DNA of 64,000 nt from Paraburkholderia youngii (GTDB lineage: Bacteria > Pseudomonadota > Gammaproteobacteria > Burkholderiales > Burkholderiaceae): NCBI RefSeq assembly GCF_013366925.1, contig NZ_JAALDK010000001.1, positions 5,077,165-5,141,164 on the forward strand, read 5' to 3'. Shown here piece by piece: positions 1-8,242 of this stretch; within the stretch, counting starts at the first letter, position 1; each line of letters begins with the position of its first letter. The notes below the pieces were generated by a model. The model searched no databases. It was not told the origin of the DNA and saw only the letters and a program-made list of their open reading frames with translations. A program made the position numbers and the translations under genes.

Positions 1-105
1 GCACCAAGTCTCTCGCATTGCGTATGCACGAGCGGGGAACCACCGGACGCGGCACCAGTCTGACTCAACGCCATTAGCACAGCGTGGCAGTAGTAATTCC
101 GGTAT

Positions 106-135
106 GCCCGTATCCTCATGATACGGGCTTTTTTT
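106..135 (+). terminator. Rho-independent terminator of an upstream plus-strand gene
   Basis: A perfect 9-bp stem (GCCCGTATC / GATACGGGC) with a 5-nt loop is followed directly by a run of seven T on the plus strand. It must end a transcript that enters from the left edge of the window. I see no gene in positions 1-105 or between this terminator and 329. Confidence 0.85.
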
Positions 136-329
136 CGCGCCCGTGGCGTTGATGGCATGACAGGCGCGCAACGGCAAACCGCCGGTGCGGAACGCGTCGC
201 CGCATCGTCGATGGGGAAGCCGAGAGTCGCCCGCGGACGCGCACAGCGACCGGCCGACGGTAGAGACCGCCCGCCGTGGGGGTGACAGGCCCGGGCGGAC
301 AGTGATTCAGATAAGCGATGAACCTTGAA

Positions 330-653
330 CTAAGGCCTGACTTCGGCTGTCGCCGCGGACTGCGTTTCGGCCGCGCCGAGAACGTAATCATTCATGCGTT
401 GCGCTGTCCATGTGAGCAGACGCTCGTCGTGCTCGAGCCGCACAAACTCCGCTTTGCCGCGTTCGGTGAGCACGGCGATGTCGACGGGGGCATGAAAGCC
501 CGGCGCCGGTGCGACGGTTCGCTGACGAACGGTGTCCATCAGCCCCAGCGCGCGAAGATATTGGAAGACACCCGGCCTTCTGGCCCAGGGAACCTGGCGA
601 TATTGCGCTCGCCGCAGCGCTTCAAGTACCGCTTCGTTGGAATACGTGGTCAT
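330..653 (-). CDS. Conserved hypothetical protein, possible winged-helix fold
   Basis: A 107-residue protein that I do not recognise by name. The start at 653 is preceded by a purine-rich stretch (GAAGTGAG) at short spacing. The first half looks like a helix-rich DNA-binding fold: residues 25-70 resemble a recognition helix and wing, with a run ending in AVLTERGKAEF that is reminiscent of MarR/PadR-like winged helices. No signal peptide or membrane segment is visible. It stands alone, divergent from the DUF218 gene. The function is unknown; a small transcriptional regulator is only a guess. Confidence 0.6.
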   Translation of the reverse strand: MTTYSNEAVLEALRRAQYRQVPWARRPGVFQYLRALGLMDTVRQRTVAPAPGFHAPVDIAVLTERGKAEFVRLEHDERLLTWTAQRMNDYVLGAAETQSAATAEVRP

Positions 654-849
654 CTCACTTCTTTCTTAAAGTGCAGCTATGACACATTCATGCCCACGCG
701 TCGCTGCGCCACCGGCGACGCGCGTAGCACCCGCTCCTGGTCAGAAGCTCGCCGCCTGTTCGACAGCGGATTTCCGCCAGATGCTGCCTGGTCTCGTTTT
801 CGGAACCCCCGTCAGAACGGCATGTTAGCGTTCTCTCCCCGAACCGACG

Positions 850-1638
850 ATGCAACCGCCGCGGCGCGATGGCTGGCCCGTGGATTTATCCCGAAAGACA
901 TACGTTACCCCATTTAAATTGATTCTATTCACTTTATTAGCGCTTTTTTTTGCAGCAATCGTGCTATGGAAACGTGCGCGAAGGCCGCTCATCGTCTGCA
1001 TGATCGCGCTGTTCTGGCTGCTCGCGGCCGGCTGGCTGAGCGCGCCACTGCTCGATCTCGCGCAGCCGCAACGACAGAGCGCCGAGGCCGCCACCTTCGC
1101 GCCACGCACCGCGATCATCCTGCTCGGCGGCGGCACGGTCTACGACCACGACCACGTGCTGGTGCCACCGCGTGACGTGCTTTCGCGCATCGAAGTCAGC
1201 GCCCTGAACTATGCGGCCTGCAAGCGCACGGCGATCGTCTGCCAGGTGATCGTGAGCGGCGGCAATCCTCAGCGGCACAGCGCGACGGAAGCCGACACCT
1301 ACCTGCCCTATCTGCTGCGTCAGCAGGTGCCGCGCTCGGACATCGTGCTCGAGAAAAGCAGCCGCACGACCTACGAGAACGCGCGCAACGTCTCGGTCAT
1401 TGTCGGCCAATCACATTACGACACGTTGATACTCGTCACTTCCGCGTATCACATGCCGCGTGCGCTGCTCGACTTTCGCCGTTTCGGCGTCGAGCCACAG
1501 CCGCAGATTTCGAGCGCGCGGCGCGTGCGGCTCGGCGTGCTGCCGCGCTTCGGTAATCTCGTGGCGGCGGAGATAGCGTTGCATGAGCTCATCGGCCTCG
1601 CGCAGTTTCACCTGTATCGCGCGATCGGCTGGTTCTGA
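850..1638 (+). CDS. YdcF/DUF218 family envelope protein
   Basis: A 262-residue protein with two hydrophobic segments near the N-terminus (about residues 22-39 and 46-65), then a soluble DUF218 domain. Family hallmarks are visible: a glycine-rich LLGGG stretch at about residue 92, SGG at about 138, a TYENA motif at about 174 and TSAYHMPRA at about 197. DUF218 proteins (SanA, ElyC, YdcF) are membrane-anchored and several are linked to envelope integrity or peptidoglycan precursor metabolism. The exact reaction is unknown. The ATG at 850 is used; a GTG at 880 would also keep both membrane segments. The gene appears to be transcribed alone. Confidence 0.85.
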   Translation: MQPPRRDGWPVDLSRKTYVTPFKLILFTLLALFFAAIVLWKRARRPLIVCMIALFWLLAAGWLSAPLLDLAQPQRQSAEAATFAPRTAIILLGGGTVYDHDHVLVPPRDVLSRIEVSALNYAACKRTAIVCQVIVSGGNPQRHSATEADTYLPYLLRQQVPRSDIVLEKSSRTTYENARNVSVIVGQSHYDTLILVTSAYHMPRALLDFRRFGVEPQPQISSARRVRLGVLPRFGNLVAAEIALHELIGLAQFHLYRAIGWF

Positions 1639-1679
1639 CGAACGATGTAGGCCGACCGTTCTCGCAGATCGATGAAGTC

Positions 1680-1716
1680 ATTACAAAACGTAACAAATGT
1701 TGAGCGCGGTTACAAA
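1680..1716. promoter_or_regulatory. Three phased RTWACAAA direct repeats upstream of a small secreted-protein gene
   Basis: ATTACAAA (1680-1687), GTAACAAA (1690-1697) and GTTACAAA (1709-1716) stand 10 and 19 bp apart, about one and two helical turns. They lie about 100 bp upstream of the ATG at 1812. OmpR-type response regulators bind phased direct repeats of this sort, so this may be such a site; that is inference. Confidence 0.35.
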
Positions 1717-1811
1717 GCCATCGGCTGCAGCGGAGTTTGCTCGATAGAATGAGTTGTCTTTCCCACTGGACGGGCAATACTCGGGTCCACCACCACTCTA
1801 TGGAGGTAACG

Positions 1812-2051
1812 ATGAAGAAAGTGTCCCTGGCGATCCTGGTTTCCCTGTGTGCCGCGGCCGGCGCAGCTTACGCGCAGGACCAGGGCATCACGACGAGCAC
1901 CGATCCGGCCAAGGCCGCCGACGTCGAGCAGCGTGCGCAAGCTTTGCAAAACCGCGAGCAGTCGATGGAAAGCGCACCCGCCGCCCCGGCCAAGCATCAC
2001 AAGATGGCTCCGCATCATCCGAAGAAGGGTGCGGACACGTCGGGTACCTGA
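1812..2051 (+). CDS. Small secreted His/Lys-rich protein
   Basis: A 79-residue protein. Start choice is firm: the ATG at 1812 follows a strong GGAGG site (1802-1806) with 5-nt spacing, although the frame is open further upstream. Residues 1-21 form a classic Sec signal peptide ending AYA, so the mature product is periplasmic and about 58 residues long. The mature part begins with acidic/polar sequence and ends in a basic, histidine-rich tail (KHHKMAPHHPKK). Such tails can bind metal or polyanions, but no function is established. A strong terminator follows 45 bp downstream, so this is a monocistronic gene. Confidence 0.75.
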   Translation: MKKVSLAILVSLCAAAGAAYAQDQGITTSTDPAKAADVEQRAQALQNREQSMESAPAAPAKHHKMAPHHPKKGADTSGT

Positions 2052-2096
2052 GCGACTTCGCGGATCTCGCCTCGCGGCCTCGTCGTGAAGGTGAAA

Positions 2097-2131
2097 AAGC
2101 CGAAGCCGGCAGCGCCGGTTTCGGCTTTTTT
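2097..2131 (+). terminator. Rho-independent terminator of the small secreted-protein gene
   Basis: AAGCCGAAGCCGGC and GCCGGTTTCGGCTT form a 14-bp stem (with one G-T pair) closed by a 3-nt loop and followed by a run of T. It lies 45 bp after the stop codon at 2051. Confidence 0.88.
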
Positions 2132-2286
2132 ATTTGCGTGATCGGCTCGCTGCCGACGAGGCACTCCGAACGCACACCGGTCTGGCGAAGCCTCCGGCGC
2201 ACAGCATTCTGTATGCTAAAGTCGCGCACCGACCGGCGAGCCGCCGGCATCCCCTAACCCGTGCGCACCCTGGTGCGGAGGACAGC

Positions 2287-2544
2287 ATGAGCAACATCCA
2301 GCTTGATATCGAATGGACCGAAGCAGCATCTCGCAAGATCGAAAAACTGATGCCGCGTGGCGGTCAGGAAGCATACCTCGCGCTGCCGCCCGTCGAATGC
2401 CTGCCGATGGAAGGCGACGTGCTGTTTCTCGGCCCGGCGGGCAAGCAGCAGCCGTTCATCGTCGCGGAGCGTCAGTATCACCATGACGGCGACGCCGACT
2501 GGACCATCATCCTGATTCTCGATGTCCCGCAAGCAACTCACTAA
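2287..2544 (+). CDS. Conserved hypothetical 85-residue protein
   Basis: The ATG at 2287 is preceded by a GGAG site (2277-2280) with good spacing; the open frame extends further upstream without a convincing start. The product is small, acidic and soluble, with alternating hydrophobic beta-like stretches (VLFLGP, PFIVAERQY, TIILILDV) and no signal peptide. I do not recognise a named family. It is followed by about 80 bp of GC-rich DNA and then the convergent monooxygenase gene. Confidence 0.65.
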   Translation: MSNIQLDIEWTEAASRKIEKLMPRGGQEAYLALPPVECLPMEGDVLFLGPAGKQQPFIVAERQYHHDGDADWTIILILDVPQATH

Positions 2545-2627
2545 TCGCTGACGGCGCGCCGGCGGCCGCGGTGCCGCCGCACCTGGCCGGCGTGTTGTCC
2601 GCGCGCCGCTGACGCCCGCACCCGGAC

Positions 2628-2918
2628 TCAGGCGATCTTCGACACTACGCGAATCTCCGCGTGCTCGATCCAATCCGCGGCCGCTTTCTTATAAGCCTGG
2701 ATATGCGCGGATTTCGCATGCGCCGCGAGCGCGTCCTGGCTTTCCCATCGCTCGACAAACACGAACCGGCGCGGCTCCTGCACGTCGCGGTGCAAGTCAT
2801 ACTGCAGCACACCCGCTTCTTTGCGCGTCGGCCCGACGATGCCTTCGAGCGCCTCGCGCAACAGCTCCTCGTGCCCCGGTTTCGCCACCGAAATTGCGAC
2901 CACCGCGATTTCCGCCAT
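2628..2918 (-). CDS. Antibiotic biosynthesis monooxygenase (ABM) domain protein, YgiN-like
   Basis: A 96-residue single-domain protein. The start at 2918 is fixed by AAGGAGG followed by 8 nt and ATG; an upstream in-frame start is less likely. The sequence fits the dimeric ferredoxin-like ABM fold: an initial beta strand (EIAVVAISVAKPG), a conserved CLQYDLHRD-like strand (here GVLQYDLHRD), a FVFVERWES strand and an AHAKSAHI helix. Family members oxidise quinols or polyphenols without cofactor (YgiN) or degrade heme-like substrates; the true substrate here is unknown. It is transcribed alone. Confidence 0.88.
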   Translation of the reverse strand: MAEIAVVAISVAKPGHEELLREALEGIVGPTRKEAGVLQYDLHRDVQEPRRFVFVERWESQDALAAHAKSAHIQAYKKAAADWIEHAEIRVVSKIA

Positions 2919-3518
2919 GCCTGATCTCCTCCTTAAGAAAACCAGCAGCATACCCGCCGGTCGCCGAACCTGCCGACGACGGCGCTAACCAGCCTGGCGA
3001 CGCATGAACCTCGCCTCCGCCCGCCACGCCGGACCACCGTCGCGTCAAGCCAGAATCCGCGCGGCGAAGCAGTGCGAAGCCCGCCGCCCGAACCGCCACA
3101 TCAGCCACCGCACCGGCGCTAACATGGGTGCACCGTCGGCGCCTGGAGTTTGGCGGGCGACCACTGGGCGCCCTGCTACCCTCGGCGTGGTGCGGCAACT
3201 GATTGCGATTGAGAATCGGTTTCACGCGTGGCAAGCGCGCGAAACGCTCCGGCGCATGACCGCAACGGGTTGCCGCACGGCCGTTGGCAGCCGTTTTGCG
3301 GACAATTTTCGCGCTTATGCCTCTGTGATAACCCGCACATTGATGCACGCTGCAAACTGCTAGACTCATTTTGACCAATTCGCCGGAGTCCAGCGTAGCT
3401 GGTACTGCCCTCCGCGTTCGCGGGACGCATTCCTGACGTCCCGGCGACGCTTCGGGTGTGCGGGCGCTGCGCGCCGAATGGGTTTGCGAGCCCCTTCACC
3501 CCTTGCCGCAACAATCCC
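2919..3518. other. 600-bp stretch without a recognisable gene
   Basis: Open frames here (for example 3004-3363 on the plus strand) have compositional codon patterns without recognisable protein motifs, so I do not call a gene. Near its right end, CGGGACG (3421-3427) and CGTCCCG (3437-3443) form a 7-bp hairpin about 75 bp upstream of the EAL gene start. It probably lies in that gene's leader. Confidence 0.5.
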
Positions 3519-4838
3519 ATGTCAGCTCTGATGCCCGCTTCTATGCCATCCGTCAGCGAATTGACCGTGAGCGGCGTGCTCCCGCACTTGGTCCGCGGCG
3601 AGTCGGGCTGGACCGCGACCTGGCGCGCATTGACATTGCACAGCGTGTTCCAGCCGGTGCTGTCGGTCACGCATCAGTGCGTGGTCGGCTACGAGGGGCT
3701 GTTGCGCGCGTTCGATCCGGTCGGCCTGCCCGTCTCGCCCGAAGTACTGTTCTCCGGCACGCGCTCGGCCGCCGAAGCGCGCGAACTCGACCGCATCGCG
3801 CGCTGCCTGCACGTGGCGAACTTCATGGAGCAAGGCATCAGCACCGGGTGGCTGTTTTTGAACACGCGCCCGCAGGTATTCGAGACCGGCTGGCCGCAGC
3901 GCGCGTTCATCGACGAGTTGTCCGCGCATTTCGGGCTGCCGCAGGAGCGCATCGTGATCGAAGTGCTCGAGCAACCCGCCGACGATGAATCCGCCGTCGC
4001 CAGCATGCTCGCCGCGTCGCAGCCGCGCGATTTCCTGATCGCGATCGACGACTTCGGCACCGGCTTCTCGAACTTCGACCGCGTGTGGCGCTTCCGCCCC
4101 GACATCGTCAAGCTCGACCGTTCGCTCGTTGCGCGCGCGGGCAAGCGCGAGGGCGACGAATCGATGATCAGCCATCTGATCGCGATGCTGCATCAGTCGG
4201 GCACGCTGGTGCTCGCCGAAGGCGTCGAAACCGATGAGGAGCTGATGATCCTGATGCAGGCCGACGTCGATTTCGTGCAGGGCTTCTGGTTCGGCCAGCC
4301 GAAGAGCAGCGTGCGGGCCGCCTGCACGAAGGTGCCCGCGCTCGTCGAGTCGATCTGGAGCAAGTTCGCCGACTACGAGCGCGCGCACGCCGGCCACCAG
4401 CGGCTAGGCTTCGAGGGCTTCGCGGAAGCGGTGCTGGCCGCCGCCGACACCTACAAGGCGACCGGCAACCTCGAACAGGCTGCGCAAAAGGTCTGGCATC
4501 TGCCCGAGGCGCGCCGCGTGTTCCTCACCGACGGCCAGGGGGAGCAGACCCGGCCTTCGGTGACGGCCGCCTCGGTCTCGCCGCCCCCGAAGCGGCTCGC
4601 ACCGCTCTATACGGAGACGCGCAGCAACTGGTCGCGTCGTGCGTATTTCCGGCACGCGCTCGCGGCGCCGGGCCGCGTCGCGATGATGGGGCCGCACTAT
4701 TCGCTCGCCGATGGTCAGGACTGCTACACCGCGGCGATCGCGTTCGAGCGCGACGGCACGAACGTGCTGTGCGTCGACTTCGTGCCGGAGGCATCGCCGC
4801 CGGATGTGCGCACTGGCAGACGCGGCGCAAAGCGTTAG
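3519..4838 (+). CDS. EAL-domain cyclic-di-GMP phosphodiesterase with C-terminal sensory domain
   Basis: About 439 residues. The EAL domain (about residues 40-275) keeps all the key positions: EGLLR for the EAL signature, the metal-binding Asn in LFLN, the Glu in VIEVLEQ, DDFGTG, the Lys in VKLD, AEGVET and QGFWFGQP. It should therefore hydrolyse c-di-GMP to pGpG. The remaining ~160 residues contain a RRAYFRHAL...PHYS...GQDCYTAAIAF pattern like the PDC/YkuI_C-type ligand-binding domain attached to some EAL proteins. No transmembrane segment is evident, so the protein is probably cytoplasmic. The start is uncertain: ATG at 3519 or 3531, neither with a clear ribosome site. Confidence 0.85.
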   Translation: MSALMPASMPSVSELTVSGVLPHLVRGESGWTATWRALTLHSVFQPVLSVTHQCVVGYEGLLRAFDPVGLPVSPEVLFSGTRSAAEARELDRIARCLHVANFMEQGISTGWLFLNTRPQVFETGWPQRAFIDELSAHFGLPQERIVIEVLEQPADDESAVASMLAASQPRDFLIAIDDFGTGFSNFDRVWRFRPDIVKLDRSLVARAGKREGDESMISHLIAMLHQSGTLVLAEGVETDEELMILMQADVDFVQGFWFGQPKSSVRAACTKVPALVESIWSKFADYERAHAGHQRLGFEGFAEAVLAAADTYKATGNLEQAAQKVWHLPEARRVFLTDGQGEQTRPSVTAASVSPPPKRLAPLYTETRSNWSRRAYFRHALAAPGRVAMMGPHYSLADGQDCYTAAIAFERDGTNVLCVDFVPEASPPDVRTGRRGAKR

Positions 4839-4850
4839 CGACCCGCGCCG

Positions 4851-5255
4851 CTACTCGTGCACGCGGCCGCGCCCCGACTTCACCTCGCTGCGCTTCGCCT
4901 TGCTGTCGAGCCGTCGCAGGTTCGACGCCCGGGTCGGCCGCGTCGCGACCCGATGCTTGCGGGTCACGCTGACACTTTCGATCAGTTCATCGAGCCGCGC
5001 AAGCGCCGCCGCGCGGTTCATCTCCTGGGTTCGATGCTCCTGCGCCTTGATGACCACGACGCCGTCGCGCGTGAGCCGATGGTCGGACAGGGCGAGCAGA
5101 CGCATCTTCAGCACTTCCGGCAGCGACGAGGCGCGCACGTCGAAACGCAGGTGGATAGCGCTCGATACCTTGTTGACGTTCTGCCCACCCGCCCCTTGCG
5201 CGCGCACGGCGGTCAATTCGATTTCGTTGGGCGGGATCGGGTAGCGGGATGTCAT
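4851..5255 (-). CDS. arfB: Alternative ribosome-rescue factor ArfB (peptidyl-tRNA hydrolase)
   Basis: A 134-residue protein (E. coli ArfB is 140). The catalytic GGQ motif lies at residues 23-25 in [12 protein letters not shown], followed by the family's [15 protein letters not shown] segment. The C-terminal tail is very basic ([16 protein letters not shown]), as required for insertion into the empty mRNA channel of a stalled ribosome. ArfB releases peptides from ribosomes stalled on non-stop mRNA. The start at 5255 gives the family's usual length; an upstream ATG at 5279 adds eight residues. It is convergent with the EAL gene, 12 bp apart. Confidence 0.93.
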   Translation of the reverse strand: MTSRYPIPPNEIELTAVRAQGAGGQNVNKVSSAIHLRFDVRASSLPEVLKMRLLALSDHRLTRDGVVVIKAQEHRTQEMNRAAALARLDELIESVSVTRKHRVATRPTRASNLRRLDSKAKRSEVKSGRGRVHE

Positions 5256-5446
5256 GGGCGGTCGGGAAGAGAGATGCATCAGTGTACAAGCGCTCGGCGC
5301 GAGATGCCCGAGGTCGCCGGGGCACGCGAGAGCGCCAGGTGCAGTGCTCGGCGGCGCCGGCTTCCGTTCGCGTTACGAAAAAAACCATTTGCGTCGGCGC
5401 GACCGCTTCATCGATACTGGCTCTTTCGCTTACGGCGTAAATTCAA

Positions 5447-6088
5447 ATGAAAATCCGTCCCGGTTTCGTGCTCGAAGTGGCGGTCAACTTTCTGCTGCCG
5501 TGGCTGGCCTACCGGCTCGCGTTACCGCGGGTAGGCGAGACCGGCGCGCTGATCGCGTCCGCCGTGCCGCCACTCATCTGGAGCGCTGCCGAGCTCGCGC
5601 GCTTCAGACGCGTCGATGCGCTCAGCGTGATGGTGGTTGCGGGCATCGTGTTGTCGGTGGCGGCCATGGCGCTCGGCGGCACTCCGCGCATGCTGCTGTT
5701 GCGCGAGTCGCTGGTGTCCGGCGCGGTCGGCGTCGTGTTTCTGCTGTCGCTGCCGATGCGCCGTCCGCTGATCTTCTACCTCGCGCGCGCGACGGTCGCG
5801 CGCGAAATGGAAGGCGGCGCCGCGCATTTCGAGGCGCTGTGGCGCGAACGCCCCGGTCTCGCCCCCGCGATGCGAACCATGACGCTCGTGTGGGGCGTCG
5901 GCCTGACCGCCGAAACCGCGCTACGCGCGTGGATGGCGCTGACGTGGCCGATCGAACGCTTCCTCGTCGTGTCGCCCTTTATCGGCTACGGTATCTACGC
6001 GGGACTCGCGCTATGGACGCTGTGGTATCGCAAGACGATGCGCAGCCGCGTCGAGGCCATCGAGCGGGCGAGCGGCATGGCCGGTTGA
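5447..6088 (+). CDS. VC0807-family integral membrane protein
   Basis: A 213-residue polytopic protein. Hydrophobic segments are at about residues 8-27, 32-45, 60-78, 82-100, 140-160 and 172-195. The pattern fits the VC0807/intracellular-septation-like family: a conserved LLPWLAYRL start, GALIASAVPPLIW, and a C-terminal VVSPFIGYGIYAGLALWT helix. Members are widespread in proteobacteria, but their biochemical role is unknown. It is divergent from arfB. Confidence 0.82.
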   Translation: MKIRPGFVLEVAVNFLLPWLAYRLALPRVGETGALIASAVPPLIWSAAELARFRRVDALSVMVVAGIVLSVAAMALGGTPRMLLLRESLVSGAVGVVFLLSLPMRRPLIFYLARATVAREMEGGAAHFEALWRERPGLAPAMRTMTLVWGVGLTAETALRAWMALTWPIERFLVVSPFIGYGIYAGLALWTLWYRKTMRSRVEAIERASGMAG

Positions 6089-6142
6089 GCGGCGCTCGCA
6101 CTTTGGGCCCCCACTCCGCGTGTTCCGCCCGCGCTCGCGCGA

Positions 6143-8242
6143 TCAACGCGACGCCTCCGCGATTCGCGCGGCCAGCCCCGAATCACGCTGCGTCGGCGTC
6201 GCGATCGCCTGCGCGAGCACGGCCCGCGCGCCGATCACCTCGACGCGTTCGCGCGCGCGAGTAATCGCCGTGTACACGAGCTCACGCGACAACACCCGGC
6301 TGAACGCCGACGGCAGCACCAGCACCGCGTGCTCGAACTCCGAACCTTGCGACTTGTGGACCGTCAGCGCGAACGCGGTGTCGTGCGGCGGCAGCGCGGC
6401 TGGCGACACCGCGCGCACCCCGCCGTCGCCGGCGCGGAAGTACACGCGCAGCGCGCCGCCCGCACCCGGCAACGCAATGCCGATGTCGCCATTGAACAGC
6501 CCCAGCGCGTAGTCGTTGCGCGTAACCATCACCGGACGTCCAGCAAACCACTGCGCGCCGACCGCGAGCGTGACGCCCGCAGCACGGCGCACCTGGGCCG
6601 CCATCGCCGCATTGACCTGATCGACGCCGCGCGGTCCGAGCCGCGTCGCACAGAGGATGCGGAAGCGGTTGAGCGCGTCGAACAGCGGCAATGGATCGGG
6701 CGTCTCGGTGGCGAGCGCCGCCGCAAGTGCATCGGCGTACGGCGCGAAGCCGGCGGCAAGTCGCGTGACGGTGCGCTCGGCCAGCGTCGTGTGCGCGTCC
6801 TCATGCAGCGCCGCGGCGCAGTCCTCGGTCGGGTCGGTCCGCAATACGTCGAGCGCCGCGCTCGCTGAGCCGTTGCGAATCGCAACCGACAAACGCCCGA
6901 TCGGCGACTCGAGGCCGAACCGGTAGTTGCGCTCGAGCCAGACGACGCAGTCCGCGAGCGGATTGCGTTCGTTCGCCAATTGCATATCGCGACCGGCCTC
7001 TTCGTCAGCCGCCGCCGTCGCGACACCGGCGAACAGATCGCCCGATGCATCCGGCTCGAACGTGTGCAGCGCCTCGGGTGGCACAAAAAAATCATCCACC
7101 GGCGCTTCATCGTCCTGACGCGACGCACGCGGCAAAGCCCGCGCGAGCCGCGCCTCGTCGATGTCGAGCGCCTGCGCGACCCGTCGCAATCCGCTCGCGC
7201 TCAACGCCGGCCGCGCGCTGAGTTCGGCGAACACCGCGCCGGCTTCGACCGCGGCGAGCTGGTCCTTGTCACCGAGCATCACGAGCCGCGTTTGCGGCCC
7301 GATCGCGTCGAGCAGATGCGTGGCCATCGCGACGTCGATCATCGACGCCTCGTCGATCACGACCACGTCATACGGCAACGGATTATCGCGATGATGCCGA
7401 AAGCGTCCGCCCGGCCCCGAGCCCAGCAATCGATGCAGCGTGTACGACGTCTGCGGCAAACGCTCGGCGAGTTCTGCCGGCAGCTCGCCCGCACGCGCGA
7501 GCAATGCTTCCTGCATCCGTTGCGCCGCCTTGCCGGTCGGCGCCGCGAGCGCAATGCGCAGATCGGCGCGCGCATCGAGCAGACACGCGAGCACGCCGAC
7601 CACGGTCGTGGTCTTGCCGGTGCCCGGACCTCCGCTGACGATCGTCAGCCGCCCCGACAGCGCCATCACGGCCGCGACGCGCTGCCAGTCGACTTCGTCG
7701 TCTTTCGGCGGGCCGAAGTAGCGCAGCAGGCGTTCGCGCAACGCGGTGGGCGCGGAGTCGGCGTTGACATTCGCAGTGTTCGCGTCGGCCGTCGCCTGTG
7801 CGACCAGAGCGTGCGCCAGGCGCCGTTCGTAGTCGTAGTAGCGCGCGAGATAAAGACGCCCCTGCGCGTCGATCACGAGCGGCCGCAACGCCGCCGCGCC
7901 CGCCGCGCCGGCCGCGTCCGCTGCGCCATCGCTTGCCATGCCGCTCGCGAGCAGCGCCGCGCGCACCTCGGCGCTCGATGCGTCGAAGCGGCGCGCAAGC
8001 GCCGCGAGCGGCACGCACACGTGCCCTTCGGCGGTCGCACGGCTCGCCGCGAAGGCGCCGCGCGCGGCCCATTTCACCACCTCGGTCGATGCACCACTGC
8101 GCCGCGCCAGCATGCCGATCCGACGCGCGAACCCTTCGGCCAGCGCGATGCTGAAATCGGCCGGCGCGGGCAGGTTGACGCCGATGTCTTCGAGCCCGAG
8201 CGGCGCGGCCGCGCGCTCGTCAAGCGTGCCGCGCGTACTCAT
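6143..8242 (-). CDS. recD: Exodeoxyribonuclease V alpha subunit (5'-3' helicase RecD)
   Basis: A 699-residue superfamily 1B helicase. Walker A GGPGTGKT is at residues 204-211, Walker B VVIDEAS about 90 residues later, and the C-terminal LTVHKSQGSEF motif and VYTAITRARE complete the helicase core. The N-terminal ~170 residues contain an alanine-rich stretch (about 105-118). RecD drives unwinding on the 5'-ended strand within the RecBCD complex, which processes double-strand breaks and degrades linear foreign DNA. The ATG overlaps the recB stop by 4 bp (ATGA), showing translational coupling. Confidence 0.95.
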   Translation of the reverse strand: MSTRGTLDERAAAPLGLEDIGVNLPAPADFSIALAEGFARRIGMLARRSGASTEVVKWAARGAFAASRATAEGHVCVPLAALARRFDASSAEVRAALLASGMASDGAADAAGAAGAAALRPLVIDAQGRLYLARYYDYERRLAHALVAQATADANTANVNADSAPTALRERLLRYFGPPKDDEVDWQRVAAVMALSGRLTIVSGGPGTGKTTTVVGVLACLLDARADLRIALAAPTGKAAQRMQEALLARAGELPAELAERLPQTSYTLHRLLGSGPGGRFRHHRDNPLPYDVVVIDEASMIDVAMATHLLDAIGPQTRLVMLGDKDQLAAVEAGAVFAELSARPALSASGLRRVAQALDIDEARLARALPRASRQDDEAPVDDFFVPPEALHTFEPDASGDLFAGVATAAADEEAGRDMQLANERNPLADCVVWLERNYRFGLESPIGRLSVAIRNGSASAALDVLRTDPTEDCAAALHEDAHTTLAERTVTRLAAGFAPYADALAAALATETPDPLPLFDALNRFRILCATRLGPRGVDQVNAAMAAQVRRAAGVTLAVGAQWFAGRPVMVTRNDYALGLFNGDIGIALPGAGGALRVYFRAGDGGVRAVSPAALPPHDTAFALTVHKSQGSEFEHAVLVLPSAFSRVLSRELVYTAITRARERVEVIGARAVLAQAIATPTQRDSGLAARIAEASR

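Noticed and set aside
3004..3363. 119-residue plus-strand frame upstream of the EAL gene
   Set aside because: It lacks a ribosome site and recognisable protein patterns, and competing frames of similar length exist on the other strand.
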